NCBI GenBank assembly: GCA_037968895.1
Contig: JBBKWJ010000213.1
Coordinates: 1 to 14,345, forward strand
DNA: 14,345 nucleotides
Source: JBBKWJ01 sp037968895
GTDB taxonomy: Bacteria > Actinomycetota > Acidimicrobiia > Acidimicrobiales > SZUA-35
Reading direction: 5' to 3'
The notes beneath the pieces were generated by a model. It saw nothing but the letters and a program-made list of their open reading frames with translations, was not told the origin of the DNA and did no database searches. Shown here one piece after another: positions 7,125 through 14,008 of this stretch (position 1 is its first letter; every line of letters begins with the position of its first letter). The position numbers were made by a program, and so were the translations under genes.

Positions 7125-7850
7125 TCAGGGCCGCCGCTCAAACGTCGTGCCAACGACCTGGTCAAAAGTGGGCGTAGTTGCGCTGGCCGCACGGAGAATC
7201 ACGCCATGCACTCCCGGGCCACGCCCGTCAGAGACTGGCACAAACGAGAGGACGGCGTCATCGAGTTCGACGTCTGCGCCGGTAGCGGTCGGCGAGGAGC
7301 GTACGCCGAGGATGATCGCCCACCGTTCTGCGGTCTTGAGCGGCTCATCGGCCTGAATGACGACCCCGACGATCGCCTCGGCTCGAGAGGCTGGGTCGGT
7401 TTCGGGCCACGCGTCGCCTGCCCACAGCCAACCTTCGACCGGTGCACACTCGTCGATCGAGACGATCGCGCTACCAACATCCTTCGGGTGAAGGTGAAGT
7501 CCGCAGATTGCTGCACCATCGGCCCCAGACTGCACGGCCTCGAATACGACCCTGACATCGTTTTCGTCGAATCGTTTTCTCATCCCGGCGAGATCGTCGG
7601 TCTGGAGAATCACCATGTAGCCGCCGTCGCCACCCCGTTTGTCGAGCAGGCGACCCGCCGTCGTCCCGTCCTGAGTCGGCGCAACAATCTCAATGAACTG
7701 ATCTCCGACCAGGAAGAGGGCGTTGTGTAAACCGAATGTGGCGACGCCAGGGTCTCGGAACACCACCCCAGCGCCAAGGTACGCACCAAGTTCTTGTTCG
7801 CTTGCGGCGAGATCGGCGGCGACAAGGGCTATCTGGCGAAGTCGAAGCAT
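7125..7850 (-). CDS. Glyoxalase-like VOC-family protein
   Basis: The 241-residue product has the vicinal-oxygen-chelate pattern: the first beta strand LRQIALVAADL at 4-14, FLVGDQFIEIVAP at 46-57 and GLHLHPKDVGSAIVSID at 117-133. It most resembles Glyoxalase_3-type domain proteins of actinobacteria. Metal binding is possible through Glu54 and His119 or His121, but the usual first-strand His is replaced by Gln6. VOC enzymes include isomerases, epimerases and dioxygenases; the reaction here is not readable. The C-terminal half, after about residue 145, looks like a second weaker VOC repeat. ATG 7850 follows TAAGTT by six bases. The coiled-coil gene starts 105 bases after its stop, behind its own Shine-Dalgarno, so the two need not be one unit. 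Confidence 0.78.
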   Translation of the reverse strand: MLRLRQIALVAADLAASEQELGAYLGAGVVFRDPGVATFGLHNALFLVGDQFIEIVAPTQDGTTAGRLLDKRGGDGGYMVILQTDDLAGMRKRFDENDVRVVFEAVQSGADGAAICGLHLHPKDVGSAIVSIDECAPVEGWLWAGDAWPETDPASRAEAIVGVVIQADEPLKTAERWAIILGVRSSPTATGADVELDDAVLSFVPVSDGRGPGVHGVILRAASATTPTFDQVVGTTFERRP

Positions 7851-7856
7851 GCCCTG

Positions 7857-7862
7857 AACTTA
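7857..7862 (-). promoter_or_regulatory. Candidate -10 (TAAGTT) of the VOC gene, leaderless
   Basis: Read on the minus strand, TAAGTT is followed by exactly six bases and ATG 7850, with no Shine-Dalgarno. Hexamer and spacing are identical to those before the gene at 2127. The -35 region is not recognisable. Confidence 0.5.
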
Positions 7863-7886
7863 GACGAGCACTGATCGCGCTGCTAC

Positions 7887-8081
7887 TTGTACGAAACACT
7901 GGGGCGATGGCTTCACCGGCCAGACGCGACGGCGACCCGATCGACGGGTGACCAAGCTTGGGAGGAGTACCACCAAAAGGTGAATGAACTCACTTCGCCA
8001 ACAGCTCGTCGTTGGATCGGATCGCCGGACCATGCTCCCTTAGGAGTGCTCCCGAAGGAGACTGTCTGGTACGACCATTAA
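7887..8081 (+). CDS. Possible small protein of 64 residues
   Basis: This frame runs from TTG 7887 to TAA and fills most of the gap between the VOC gene and the ugpC end. Its codon choice looks like that of the neighbouring genes, and the C-terminal half (RRWIGSPDHAPLGVLP followed by KETVWYDH) reads like plausible protein. I recognise no family. Against it are the rare TTG start, the absence of a Shine-Dalgarno or a well-placed -10 box, and only 36 bases to the divergent VOC start. GTG 7980 is another possible start and would give 34 residues. It is reported as doubtful. Confidence 0.35.
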   Translation: MYETLGRWLHRPDATATRSTGDQAWEEYHQKVNELTSPTARRWIGSPDHAPLGVLPKETVWYDH

Positions 8082-8105
8082 CCCCCCTGACGAGCCTGGC
8101 GTCAA

Positions 8106-8123
8106 GGTCCAAACGGTCCAAAC
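8106..8123 (+). repeat. Tandem direct repeat (GGTCCAAAC) x 2
   Basis: Two perfect copies of the nine-base unit GGTCCAAAC stand head to tail in the gap between the small ORF at 7887 and the ugpC terminator hairpin. Spacing of one unit could suit a DNA-binding protein, but no gene starts nearby, so it may be chance. Confidence 0.35.
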
Positions 8124-8133
8124 TATGAGACAG

Positions 8134-8166
8134 ATCGACCCCATCTCAAAATGAGATGGGGTCGAT
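8134..8166. terminator. Perfect 15-bp hairpin behind ugpC
   Basis: Bases 8134-8148 pair perfectly with 8152-8166 around a three-base loop of A. The stem includes ATCGACCCC and GGGGTCGAT. It starts 35 bases after the ugpC stop codon and lies 53 bases after the 7887 ORF on the other strand, so it fits a bidirectional terminator between convergent genes. No T-run follows on either strand, as is often so in high-GC actinobacteria. Confidence 0.7.
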
Positions 8167-8200
8167 GTTGGTAACAGTCAACAGACGAGCGGAGTGTGGC

Positions 8201-9391
8201 CTAGTCGCGAATTGCGGCACCCGTCTCGGCATCGAAGAAGTGGAATCGTGTCGTGTCGACACCGATTTCGACATCGGTTCCCATCCGTGCGGCCGAGCGG
8301 GGACTGAAACGACCGGTGTATATGGCTTGCCCAGTAGCGGTACGTTGCGCCTCGACGGCGTCGTCACCCTCAAAGGCGGCATCCATAATCGCATAGGGCT
8401 CGGCGGCCAGAGGGAAGTGCACGATGATCTCGGCCCCAAGTGACTCAATGAGCGTCACCTTGGAACGAATGATTCGCTCCTCGGGCACATCGCCCGCGAG
8501 CGTTGCGTCTTCGAGGTCTTCGGGACGGATCCCGACCACCAAATCTTTACCGAGGTAACGAGCGAGGCCAGGCTTCGATGCTGCGAGTGCGGGATCGACG
8601 GCGAGGGTGTCATCGCCAAGCTTGACCGTTGGGGCCGCGGCCGTGCCGTCAAGGCGGGCCGTCATGAGGTTCATCGATGGTGAACCGATGAAACCGGCGA
8701 CAAACACGTTGTCTGGCGCATCGTAGAGATTCTGTGGCGTATCGACCTGACGGAGAAAACCACGCTGGAGAACGGCAACCCGGTCACCCATGGTCATGGC
8801 TTCGACCTGGTCGTGGGTGACGTACAGCGTGGTAACACCAAGCTCTCGCTGGAGGCCAGCGATCTCGGCTCGCATCTGCACCCGGAGTTTTGCGTCGAGG
8901 TTTGACAGAGGCTCATCCATAAGGAAGGCCTTCGGCTGACGGACAATGGCCCGACCCATCGCGACACGCTGACGCTGTCCACCAGAGAGCTGTCCAGGCT
9001 TGCGATCGAGCTGGTCGGTCAAGTCGAGGATTGACGCCGCCTTGTTGACTCGCTCGGCGATCTCGGCCTTTGGCACCTTGGCTAGCTTGAGGGCAAAGCC
9101 AATATTGTCAGCAACGCTCATGTGTGGATACAGCGCGTAGTTCTGGAACACCATTGCGATGTCGCGGTCTTTGGGGTGCACATCGTTGACGACTCGGTCG
9201 CCGATCAAAAGCTCGCCGTCGGTAATGTCTTCCAGACCAGCGACCATTCGCAGCGCCGTCGATTTACCACAACCAGAGGGGCCGACCAAAACAAGGAACT
9301 CGCCATCCTTGATTTCGAGGTTCAAGCCAGTGATGGCTTGATAACCGTTTGGATACGTCTTCGCTACGTCTTTGAGTACGACATCTGACAC
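8201..9391 (-). CDS. ugpC: Sugar/glycerol-phosphate ABC transporter ATPase, MsiK/UgpC/MalK type
   Basis: The 396-residue product powers import by an ABC transporter from the cytoplasmic face of the membrane. All ATPase motifs are present: Walker A GPSGCGKST at 37-45, Q-loop Gln83, signature LSGGQ at 135-139, Walker B AFLMDE at 155-160, D-loop SNLDA and His193 in VTHDQVEAM. The region after about residue 240 is the regulatory TOBE/OB part of the MalK-UgpC family, which matches the length. GTG 9391 is preferred over the in-frame start at 9460 because AGGGGA stands nine bases upstream and the protein then begins SDVVLKDVAKTYPNG, as its relatives do. No permease or binding-protein gene is next to it, as for the shared ATPase MsiK of Streptomyces. 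The substrate is therefore open, and ugpC is a family label. Confidence 0.9.
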   Translation of the reverse strand: MSDVVLKDVAKTYPNGYQAITGLNLEIKDGEFLVLVGPSGCGKSTALRMVAGLEDITDGELLIGDRVVNDVHPKDRDIAMVFQNYALYPHMSVADNIGFALKLAKVPKAEIAERVNKAASILDLTDQLDRKPGQLSGGQRQRVAMGRAIVRQPKAFLMDEPLSNLDAKLRVQMRAEIAGLQRELGVTTLYVTHDQVEAMTMGDRVAVLQRGFLRQVDTPQNLYDAPDNVFVAGFIGSPSMNLMTARLDGTAAAPTVKLGDDTLAVDPALAASKPGLARYLGKDLVVGIRPEDLEDATLAGDVPEERIIRSKVTLIESLGAEIIVHFPLAAEPYAIMDAAFEGDDAVEAQRTATGQAIYTGRFSPRSAARMGTDVEIGVDTTRFHFFDAETGAAIRD

Positions 9392-9480
9392 GTCAGCAAT
9401 TCCCCTGGTTCGGTGACTTTTCCTCGCCACCCTTGGGCAGCAAGCCGAGCATATTCGCACAGCCTTTTGAGGTTATCACG

Positions 9481-9509
9481 TTGCAACCACCTAAGGCGAA
9501 GACGAAGAT
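9481..9509 (+). promoter_or_regulatory. Leaderless promoter of the zinc-ribbon gene (TTGCAA-N17-GAAGAT)
   Basis: TTGCAA at 9481-9486 and GAAGAT at 9504-9509 are 17 bases apart, and six bases then lead to ATG 9516. The -10 keeps only the second A and last T of the consensus. The spacing and the absence of a Shine-Dalgarno support it. TTGCAA is its own reverse complement, so it could also serve the divergent ugpC side, but no -10 fits there. Confidence 0.5.
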
Positions 9510-9515
9510 GGGCCC

Positions 9516-9728
9516 ATGACGTCCGCCAACTCGATGACCCCTCCAACCGACCTTGAGGTTGAATGCCCCCGCTGCGGTGCCACCGTCTTAGCGCGGTTCT
9601 ACGGTCCATGCGACACCTGCCGGGCCGACCTTCGCCAGAAGATCATCGGTCAGCGGAGCGACGTTGCTGCCGCGGAGTATGAGCCAAAGATGAACGTGAC
9701 GCCAAATGCGGTCGCATCCAAGGAGTAG
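9516..9728 (+). CDS. Small zinc-ribbon protein of unknown function
   Basis: The 70-residue product has one treble-type zinc site, Cys17-x2-Cys20 and Cys32-x2-Cys35, in ECPRCGATVLARFYGPCDTC. The rest is polar and probably disordered at both ends. Short proteins with this pattern are widespread in actinobacteria without an assigned role; binding of nucleic acid or protein is a guess. ATG 9516 is chosen because of the promoter that places transcription start there; Met7 at 9534 is an alternative. The gene is divergent from ugpC and converges with nudC, with 19 bases between stop codons. Confidence 0.75.
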   Translation: MTSANSMTPPTDLEVECPRCGATVLARFYGPCDTCRADLRQKIIGQRSDVAAAEYEPKMNVTPNAVASKE

Positions 9729-9747
9729 GCGCTGCGAGCGACGTCGC

Positions 9748-10569
9748 TTAACTGGCCGTTCGCTCGAGCCAGTCTTCGATAAGCCAACCCGCAATTGACA
9801 TTCCTCCTCGCGGTGCAGGCGGCAATTCATTGGCCGAGAACCACCCGGCCTCAACGATCTCTTCTTCTTGCACCGTGATTTCTCCACTCACGTATTTGGC
9901 TGTGAATCCAACCATCATCGAGTGGGGGAAAGGCCACGGTTGGCTGCCGAAGTATGCGATATCACTAACTTCGAGCCCGACTTCTTCGCGGATCTCACGC
10001 GCGACGCATTGCTCAAGGCTTTCGCCTGGTTCGACAAAACCAGCGAGTGCGCTGAAGAACCGGCCAGGAAATTGTCGTCCCCACGCCAGCAGTACTTCAG
10101 GTGTGCCGTCACTCGCCGTTCGCTCGACGAGCATGATGACCGCCGGACTGATTCGAGGGAACGCCATCAGCCCGCACTTCTCACATGTTCGTGCTCGGTC
10201 GCTGGCGTGAGCTTCGGTCGGCGTACCGCAGCGACCGCAGAAACGATGGTCTCGATCCCACAGCAGTACCTGAGCGCCGCGCCCGGCGAGCGTCCAATCC
10301 TCGTCGCTAATCCGGCCGTAGAGAGCGCGAAGATTCACCCACTCGGCTGACTCATCAGCGACCTCCGGGTATTTGCCCCCGGCAACCACCCAGATCGGTA
10401 CACGGTCATCCGCTCCGAGTAGGTGACTCGACTCGGGAACAACAGGCGATTGAGGTCCAGTCGGGATCTGCCCATCAATGAGCAAAACCTGCTGCCGACC
10501 GTCAAAAACAACCCAGCGGCTCTTTTCTACGATTGCGCCTTCGGGCAGATGCACGCTTGGTTCGAACAT
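9748..10569 (-). CDS. nudC: NAD(H) diphosphatase (Nudix hydrolase with zinc ribbon)
   Basis: NudC hydrolyses NADH or NAD to nicotinamide mononucleotide and AMP and, in some bacteria, removes NAD caps from RNA 5' ends. The 273-residue product shows every family mark: an N-terminal domain to about 100, a four-Cys zinc ribbon (Cys111, Cys114, Cys129, Cys132), FPRISPAVI at 137-145, a complete Nudix box from Gly177 to Leu199 (Glu183, Arg191, Glu192, Glu195, Glu196, Gly198) and the diagnostic SQPWPFPHS at 209-217. ATG 10569 has TAGGTT exactly six bases upstream and no Shine-Dalgarno. The channel gene ends 52 bases upstream on the same strand, so the two may be read separately. It is of interest that a possible RNA decapping enzyme is itself likely made from a leaderless message. 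Confidence 0.95.
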   Translation of the reverse strand: MFEPSVHLPEGAIVEKSRWVVFDGRQQVLLIDGQIPTGPQSPVVPESSHLLGADDRVPIWVVAGGKYPEVADESAEWVNLRALYGRISDEDWTLAGRGAQVLLWDRDHRFCGRCGTPTEAHASDRARTCEKCGLMAFPRISPAVIMLVERTASDGTPEVLLAWGRQFPGRFFSALAGFVEPGESLEQCVAREIREEVGLEVSDIAYFGSQPWPFPHSMMVGFTAKYVSGEITVQEEEIVEAGWFSANELPPAPRGGMSIAGWLIEDWLERTAS

Positions 10570-10575
10570 CGCAAG

Positions 10576-10581
10576 AACCTA
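10576..10581 (-). promoter_or_regulatory. Candidate -10 (TAGGTT) of nudC, leaderless
   Basis: Read on the minus strand, TAGGTT is followed by exactly six bases and ATG 10569. There is no Shine-Dalgarno sequence in between and no clear -35 box behind it. Confidence 0.5.
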
Positions 10582-10621
10582 ACGGGGATCTTGCGGCTTC
10601 ACCTGATCGACAGACCTTCAG

Positions 10622-11659
10622 CTACAAGAGCAGTTGGCGAAGCGACGTGAGTTCCTGACGTGAGCCGAGCGTAATAAGCACATCGCCAGGAGCGAGCACA
10701 GTGCTTGGCGCCGGGTTGGTGTGGTAGTGCCCCGCATCGTTTCGAATGGCGATGATTAGGGCCCTGGTTTCTGAATTGAAGTGAAGGTCTCTGAGTTGGC
10801 GGCCACTCATCGGCGACTCGGCCGAAATCAAGACCTCGTGCAAGGCGGCATCATGACTCTCGTCGTGCAGTACCTCGTCAAGAAACTCAGCGACGTGAGG
10901 CTGGAGCGCCAGTGCAGCCATCCGCGAGCCTCCGATTTCGTGCGGGTTAACCACTCGGTTGGCGCCGGCTTGGAAAAATTTGCCTTCATTGGCTTGCTTG
11001 TCGGTTCGTACGACGATGAAGAGATCGGGGCAAAGGGCTCGAGCCGACAGGGTGACATAGAGATTGTCCGCATCGGAGTTGAGTGCAGCAACCAATGTGT
11101 TGGCTCGCTGGATTCCCGCGCTAAGCAACACCGCGTCATCGGTTGCGTCGCCGGTGATTACCGCGACCGACGATTCGGCTATCTGTGGATCTTGGTCGAC
11201 GACAACCACCTCACGGCCCGATCGTCCGACATAGTGGGCTATCGCCTGGCCGACCCTTCCCCATCCAATGACGACGACATGGTTCTCAAGTTCGTTGACG
11301 CTTTTCATCATTCGCCTTCTTCGTAGCTCGTCATTGAATGTTCCCTCGAGCAGTGACTCAACCAGCACACCGAGCGTGTACAACACAGAACCGGTGCCAA
11401 ACAACGCAACAAAAATGGTAAAGATTCGATAGTTCTGCGAAGCGACACCGCCGCCTGGCACCTCTTCGTACCCGACCGTGGTGATCGTGATGACGGTCTG
11501 ATAGAGGGCATCAAAAACGGAGAGCCCTAGTAACCAATAGCCGACTGTTCCTGTCGCGAGCAACAGAACAACAATCGCGATGCCAAACCGGACACGGCGC
11601 CAGGGATCGTTGGCGATCCCGAGAATCCAGACTGGCGCTCTTCGCCTAGTCATTTTCAT
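10622..11659 (-). CDS. Two-helix potassium channel with cytoplasmic RCK (TrkA-N/TrkA-C) domains
   Basis: The 345-residue product has the MthK-like layout: membrane helix near 25-46, pore loop with filter TTVGYEEV near 60-67, second helix near 77-102, an RCK_N domain with GWGRVG at 132-137 and Asp155 for nucleotide binding, and a C-terminal RCK_C domain from about 255. Such channels pass potassium and are gated by ligands such as calcium or nucleotides bound by the RCK ring. The filter reads TVGYE instead of TVGYG; TVGYxE forms occur in bacterial relatives, so conductance is likely but selectivity is less sure. Three starts are possible: GTG 11668, ATG 11659 and ATG 11653. ATG 11659 is chosen because AGGTG lies six bases before it. 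The gene is divergent from the sulfatase, 69 bases apart. Confidence 0.88.
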   Translation of the reverse strand: MKMTRRRAPVWILGIANDPWRRVRFGIAIVVLLLATGTVGYWLLGLSVFDALYQTVITITTVGYEEVPGGGVASQNYRIFTIFVALFGTGSVLYTLGVLVESLLEGTFNDELRRRRMMKSVNELENHVVVIGWGRVGQAIAHYVGRSGREVVVVDQDPQIAESSVAVITGDATDDAVLLSAGIQRANTLVAALNSDADNLYVTLSARALCPDLFIVVRTDKQANEGKFFQAGANRVVNPHEIGGSRMAALALQPHVAEFLDEVLHDESHDAALHEVLISAESPMSGRQLRDLHFNSETRALIIAIRNDAGHYHTNPAPSTVLAPGDVLITLGSRQELTSLRQLLL

Positions 11660-11715
11660 TGCATGCACCTGTTGTCACAGTGGCCTTCGTCTGTATGCCC
11701 GGCTTGGTCTTGCCC

Positions 11716-11721
11716 TAGTTT
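11716..11721 (+). promoter_or_regulatory. Candidate -10 (TAGTTT) of the sulfatase, leaderless
   Basis: TAGTTT is followed by seven bases and ATG 11729, with no Shine-Dalgarno. No -35 match is seen at 16-18 bases. It supports ATG 11729 over the longer in-frame start at 11663, which would add 22 residues of non-sulfatase sequence. Confidence 0.5.
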
Positions 11722-11728
11722 GTCTGCA

Positions 11729-14008
11729 ATGGAACCGAACAACGCGGTTATTGGTAGAACGATTCACGACTCGACCCCACATTGGCCCAAACCGGTCACT
11801 GCGGCGGATGGCAGCCCAAACGTACTCGTCGTACTTTTTGACGACGTCGGCTTCGCTGACTTTGGCTGCTACGGCTCCGAGATCGCAACCCCGACCATCG
11901 ACGCCATCGCCTCTAGTGGGCTGCGTTATACGGGCTTCCACACCACGGCGATGTGCTCAACTACCCGAGCCGCGATGTTGACAGGGCGAAATCACCACCA
12001 CGTCGGCGTTGGCTGCCTCGCCAACTTCGACAGCGGGTATCCCGGCTATCGGGGCAAGATTACGAAGTCGGCGGGCACAATCGCAGAAACGCTCGGAGCG
12101 AATGGCTATCGCAACTACATGCTCGGCAAATGGCATGTGACGCCGCTGACTGAGACCGGCCCAACCGGTCCGTTCGACGGCTGGCCTCTTAGCAGAGGCT
12201 TCGACCGCTTCTACGGCTTCCTCGACGCCGAAACCGATCAGTACTCGCCCGAACTCGTGCGAGACAACACCCACATCGAGGCGCCAGGAAACTACGAGAC
12301 CGGCTACCACCTCACGAGCGACCTTGCCGACCAAGCCGTCAAGATGCTCAAAGATCATCAGGCCGGTGCGCCAACCGATCCTTGGCTCTTGTGGTTTGCG
12401 CCCGGCGCGTGTCATGCACCCCATCAAGCGCCAAAGGAACTCATCGACCACTACGCCCAGGTTTTCTCAAAGGGCTGGGACCAGACCAGAACCGACCGGC
12501 TCGAGCGACAGAAGGAGCTCGGGGTTGTCCCTGCGAGTACCGAGATGCCAGAACGTAATGCCTGGGTCAACGCGTGGGACGAGCACTCTCACGACGAGCA
12601 GCGGGTCTTCGCTCAACTCGCTGGCGCATATGCCGCCATGCTCGATCATGCCGACCAGCAACTCGCTCGCGTCGTCGAGTTTGTAGAGTCGTCCGGACAG
12701 CTCGACAACACCATCATCCTCGTGCTGTCAGATAACGGAGCCAGTCAGGAAGGCGGGCCCCTTGGCTTCGTGAACGCGCTTGGGCCATTCAACCTCATGC
12801 CCGAGTCGATGCAGGACAAGATCGACCGCATCGACGACATCGGCGGACCAGACACCCACAGCAACTTCCCGCTCGGCTTCGCGATGGCCTCAAACACGCC
12901 ACTCAAGCGCTACAAGCAGAACACACATGGTGGAGGGATTCGGGATCCACTCGTTGTCTCATGGCCCCGCAAAATCGCAGACAAGGGCGGGCTGCGTACT
13001 CAGTTCTGCCATGTCACCGATCTAGCGCCAACGATCTACGACGCGCTCGACATCACGCCGTCAGACACCGTTAATGGTGAGCCGCAGCTTGCATTCGATG
13101 GCGCTTCGTTCGCCTCAACCTTCGACGACCCAAACGCTACGCCACCGAAGTCGACCCAATACTTCGAGATGTTCGGCCACCGGGGGCTGTGGCACGACGG
13201 TTACAAGGCAGTGGCATTCCACCAACCGGGCACATCGTTCGACGATGATCAGTGGGAGCTGTATCACCTCGATCAGGACTTCAGCGAAGTTAACGATCTC
13301 GCATCGGAGCAGGCCGACAAACTCACCGAGCTGAAAGTAATCTGGTGGCAAGAGGCGGAGCGGAACAACGTGCTCCCACTCGACGACCGATTCGGCGAAC
13401 GCTTCGCCGAGAACGCCGAGCGACATCGCGGTGATCGCACTCGCTACACCTTCTGGCACGGTATGGGACACATCCCAAGCGACGTGGCGCCCGACCTCCG
13501 GAGCCGCAGCTACCGAATCACGGCGACAGCAACGCTCCCCGAAGGTGGCGTCGAAGGTGTGCTCCTTGCGCACGGCGATGCAACGTCGGGCTACAGCCTG
13601 TTCGTGCGCAATAACAAGCTCGTGCACGATCTCAACATCGGCGGCAATCACCACCTGCTCGAATCTGATCGGGAGCTCCCGGCAGGCGAATGTGAGCTCG
13701 CCTTTGAGATGAGGCGCGGCCCATCAACTGATGGTGATTCGCCAACCCACGGTGTTGGCACGCTGTTTATCAACGGCGAAGCGGCCGGTTCGTTCACGAC
13801 CGACAACATCTTTTGGATCCTGATCTCATGGTCAGGACTCGATATCGGTCTCGACCGAGGAACGACTGTTCTCGACTATGCGGGCGATGGCCGCTACCTC
13901 GGGCCATTCCCGTTTACTGGCAAACTCACAAAGGTCGTCGTCGATCTCGAGCTCGACCAACAGCTTGACCATGGGCAGGCAGGCGAAGCCGAACTCTCGC
14001 GCGAATGA
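11729..14008 (+). CDS. Large arylsulfatase, mycobacterial AtsA/AtsD-like, with C-terminal beta-rich extension
   Basis: Type I sulfatases hydrolyse sulfate esters with a calcium ion and a formylglycine made from Cys. From ATG 11729 the product has 759 residues, near the size of mycobacterial AtsA/AtsD proteins. Visible are NVLVVLFDDVGFADFGCYG with Asp38-Asp39 for metal, the nucleophile Cys76 in MCSTTRAAMLTGRN with Arg80, GKWH with Lys134 and His136, His232 in APHQAP, LSDNGAS with Asp335-Asn336 for metal, and Lys396 with His400 before GGGIRDPLVVSWP. The nucleophile motif is Cys-Ser-Thr-Thr-Arg rather than Cys-x-Pro-x-Arg. Residues about 600-759 look like a lectin-type beta sandwich. No signal peptide is seen, so a cytoplasmic location is likely. 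No maturase or transporter gene is in view; the substrate is unknown. The next gene overlaps by four bases. Confidence 0.93.
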   Translation: MEPNNAVIGRTIHDSTPHWPKPVTAADGSPNVLVVLFDDVGFADFGCYGSEIATPTIDAIASSGLRYTGFHTTAMCSTTRAAMLTGRNHHHVGVGCLANFDSGYPGYRGKITKSAGTIAETLGANGYRNYMLGKWHVTPLTETGPTGPFDGWPLSRGFDRFYGFLDAETDQYSPELVRDNTHIEAPGNYETGYHLTSDLADQAVKMLKDHQAGAPTDPWLLWFAPGACHAPHQAPKELIDHYAQVFSKGWDQTRTDRLERQKELGVVPASTEMPERNAWVNAWDEHSHDEQRVFAQLAGAYAAMLDHADQQLARVVEFVESSGQLDNTIILVLSDNGASQEGGPLGFVNALGPFNLMPESMQDKIDRIDDIGGPDTHSNFPLGFAMASNTPLKRYKQNTHGGGIRDPLVVSWPRKIADKGGLRTQFCHVTDLAPTIYDALDITPSDTVNGEPQLAFDGASFASTFDDPNATPPKSTQYFEMFGHRGLWHDGYKAVAFHQPGTSFDDDQWELYHLDQDFSEVNDLASEQADKLTELKVIWWQEAERNNVLPLDDRFGERFAENAERHRGDRTRYTFWHGMGHIPSDVAPDLRSRSYRITATATLPEGGVEGVLLAHGDATSGYSLFVRNNKLVHDLNIGGNHHLLESDRELPAGECELAFEMRRGPSTDGDSPTHGVGTLFINGEAAGSFTTDNIFWILISWSGLDIGLDRGTTVLDYAGDGRYLGPFPFTGKLTKVVVDLELDQQLDHGQAGEAELSRE

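Noticed and set aside
7005..7730. Open frame of 241 codons on the plus strand
   Set aside because: It lies opposite the VOC gene and the coiled-coil start, and its translation is Arg/Ser/Cys-rich without domain signs, while the minus-strand frames give clear VOC blocks.
9392..9460. In-frame 23-residue extension of the ABC ATPase
   Set aside because: The extra residues are Cys/Arg-rich and not found in the family; GTG 9391 has a Shine-Dalgarno and gives the usual N-terminus.
9737..9748. Perfect 12-base palindrome AGCGACGTCGCT between the zinc-ribbon gene and nudC
   Set aside because: As RNA it can form only a four-base stem with a four-base loop, too weak to call a terminator, and such GC palindromes are common in this base composition.
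10781..11326. Open frame of 181 codons on the plus strand
   Set aside because: It is antisense to the RCK domains of the potassium channel and shows no family features of its own.
11957..12451. Open frame of 164 codons on the minus strand inside the sulfatase
   Set aside because: It is antisense to the catalytic core of the sulfatase, including the GKWH block; no independent evidence of coding.
13115..13654. Open frame of 179 codons on the minus strand inside the sulfatase
   Set aside because: It reads like protein in parts but lies fully opposite a well-conserved sulfatase, with no promoter or ribosome site.
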